A stretch of DNA of 64,000 nucleotides from Thiosulfativibrio zosterae (GTDB lineage Bacteria; Pseudomonadota; Gammaproteobacteria; Thiomicrospirales; Thiomicrospiraceae), in the NCBI RefSeq assembly GCF_011398155.1, contig NZ_AP021888.1, forward strand, positions 2,082,001 to 2,146,000, given 5' to 3'. The notes under the pieces are model-generated. The model did no database searches. It saw only the letters and a list, made by a program, of their open reading frames with translations, and was not told where the DNA came from. Below are positions 63,278 through 64,000 of this stretch, piece by piece. The first letter of the stretch is position 1. The number at the start of each line of letters is the position of its first letter. The position numbers and the translations under genes were made by a program.

Positions 63278-64000
63278 TTGCCATTTAATACCATCAACTT
63301 GAGCGGCCAGCTTAAAGGCGCTTTTATTTCTGCCATTATTGCTTTGCCACTGGGCTTAGCGTTTGGGATTGCCTCTGGGTTGGGCGCACAGGCTGGGATT
63401 ATTGCGGCGGTTTTGGCGGGGATTATTTCTGCCTTGTTTGGCGGTACGCCTGGGCAATATTCGGGGCCTACGGGGGCAGCGGCGGTGGCGGTTGCTTTGA
63501 GTTTGGGGCATTTAAGTTTGCTTTATCCAAACGACCCGCTCTTTGTCATCACTTTAGGATTGGTGATTGTGGCACTCGCTGGCGTGTTTCAAATTTTGTT
63601 TGGGTTTCTGAAATTGGGGCAATTGATTGAATATCTGCCACACTCGGTGATCTCTGGCCTGCTTTCTGCAATTGGTTTAATGTTGATTATTGAACAGTTG
63701 CCACTGGTAATGGGCGGCGAAATGCTGGCACGCCCGCTGGATAGTTTACTGGCTTTGCCAGAATTGCTACAAAACCCGGACTGGCTGGCACTTGCCTTTG
63801 GTTTAGGCAGTTTTTTGCTGATGCTACTTTGGCCACTATACCTACCCAACCTCCATCGCAAACTGCCTGCTCCCTTGTTAATTTTGGTTTTGGGCACCAG
63901 TTTGGCTTATGCACTCAGTTCTGGCGAAATGCTTCATGAAAATCAAACTTGGCAAGCAGGAAGCCTAAGCGTGATTGGCCCTATCGAGTTTGCTTGGCCA
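63278..64000 (+). CDS. SulP-family anion transporter, N-terminal part
   Basis: The open frame runs from a TTG at 63278 to the window end (241 codons), so the gene is cut off. It starts LPFNTINLSGQLKGAF, and the first membrane segment has ALPLGLAFGIASGLG, followed by FGGTPGQYSGPTGAAAVAVAL, the SulP signature, and about six hydrophobic segments in view. No ATG is in frame upstream without a stop, and AGG precedes the TTG. SulP proteins move sulfate or bicarbonate; in a sulfur autotroph bicarbonate uptake is a fair guess. It lies 128 bp from the IS256 element. Confidence 0.85.
   Translation, partial: MPFNTINLSGQLKGAFISAIIALPLGLAFGIASGLGAQAGIIAAVLAGIISALFGGTPGQYSGPTGAAAVAVALSLGHLSLLYPNDPLFVITLGLVIVALAGVFQILFGFLKLGQLIEYLPHSVISGLLSAIGLMLIIEQLPLVMGGEMLARPLDSLLALPELLQNPDWLALAFGLGSFLLMLLWPLYLPNLHRKLPAPLLILVLGTSLAYALSSGEMLHENQTWQAGSLSVIGPIEFAWP

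Noticed and set aside
1-64000. CRISPR arrays, prophage genes or restriction systems
   Set aside because: No regularly spaced repeats, cas genes, phage structural genes or restriction-modification genes were seen; the only mobile element is the IS256-family insertion.

Overview
This window is chromosomal DNA from a gammaproteobacterial sulfur-oxidising chemolithoautotroph of the Thiomicrospira / Hydrogenovibrio / Thiomicrorhabdus type (inference). The evidence is a form II RubisCO gene (cbbM) with cbbR, cbbQ and cbbO, a beta-carbonic anhydrase, flavocytochrome c sulfide dehydrogenase (fccAB), a YeeE/YedE sulfur transporter and a truncated SulP anion transporter. The rest is gammaproteobacterial housekeeping: nudE-yrfG, uup, nrdB, clpB, hslV, xerC, DUF484 and dapF.

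Layout. 1-4.1 kb: the end of an HDOD-type protein, tRNA-Asn, divergent nudE/yrfG, a putative Tat-exported histone-deacetylase-fold lipoprotein and two small conserved proteins. 4.1-9.9 kb: a three-gene minus-strand signalling operon (CheB-CheR-PAS hybrid, PAS-GGDEF-EAL, small PAS-like/zinc protein). 10-14 kb: tpm, a thioredoxin-like protein, a spermidine-synthase-like protein and uup. 14.0-14.5 kb: a gene-free composite repeat. 14.5-17.8 kb: an Fe(III) ABC transporter behind a Fur-like box. 18-21.4 kb: a HerA-like ATPase, a degenerate receiver protein and nrdB. 21.5-27.7 kb: a compact six-gene operon combining two phosphohydrolases with the core of the poorly understood GAK system. 27.7-30.4 kb: hmuV, hmuU and yihY. 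30.5-36.4 kb: a second GGDEF-EAL protein, a 49-residue ORF, a DJ-1 protein, ctpA, an ArsR regulator and a SprA-like metalloprotease. 36.6-43.3 kb: the CO2-fixation block cbbR-cbbM-cbbQ-cbbO-can, cut by strong terminators. 43.3-47 kb: the sulfur block. 47-60.9 kb: transporters, clpB and the dapF/xerC/hslV neighbourhood. 61-64 kb: a small CopG-type gene pair, an intact IS256-family element with a perfect 8-bp target duplication, and the start of a SulP transporter.

Sulfide oxidation by FccAB would feed electrons to autotrophy, with RubisCO kept active by CbbQ/CbbO and the inorganic carbon pool handled by carbonic anhydrase and possibly the SulP protein. Iron and heme uptake, c-di-GMP signalling and protein quality control fill much of the rest.

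Two signals are not explained by ordinary annotation. The first is a short palindrome, AACCAGGCCTGGTT, whose 10-bp core occurs ten times exactly and once as a variant across the window, in terminators, in spacers and in frame inside four genes. The second is the GAK-type operon at 21.5-27.7 kb, which looks like a self-contained phosphorylation/dephosphorylation system of unknown substrate.
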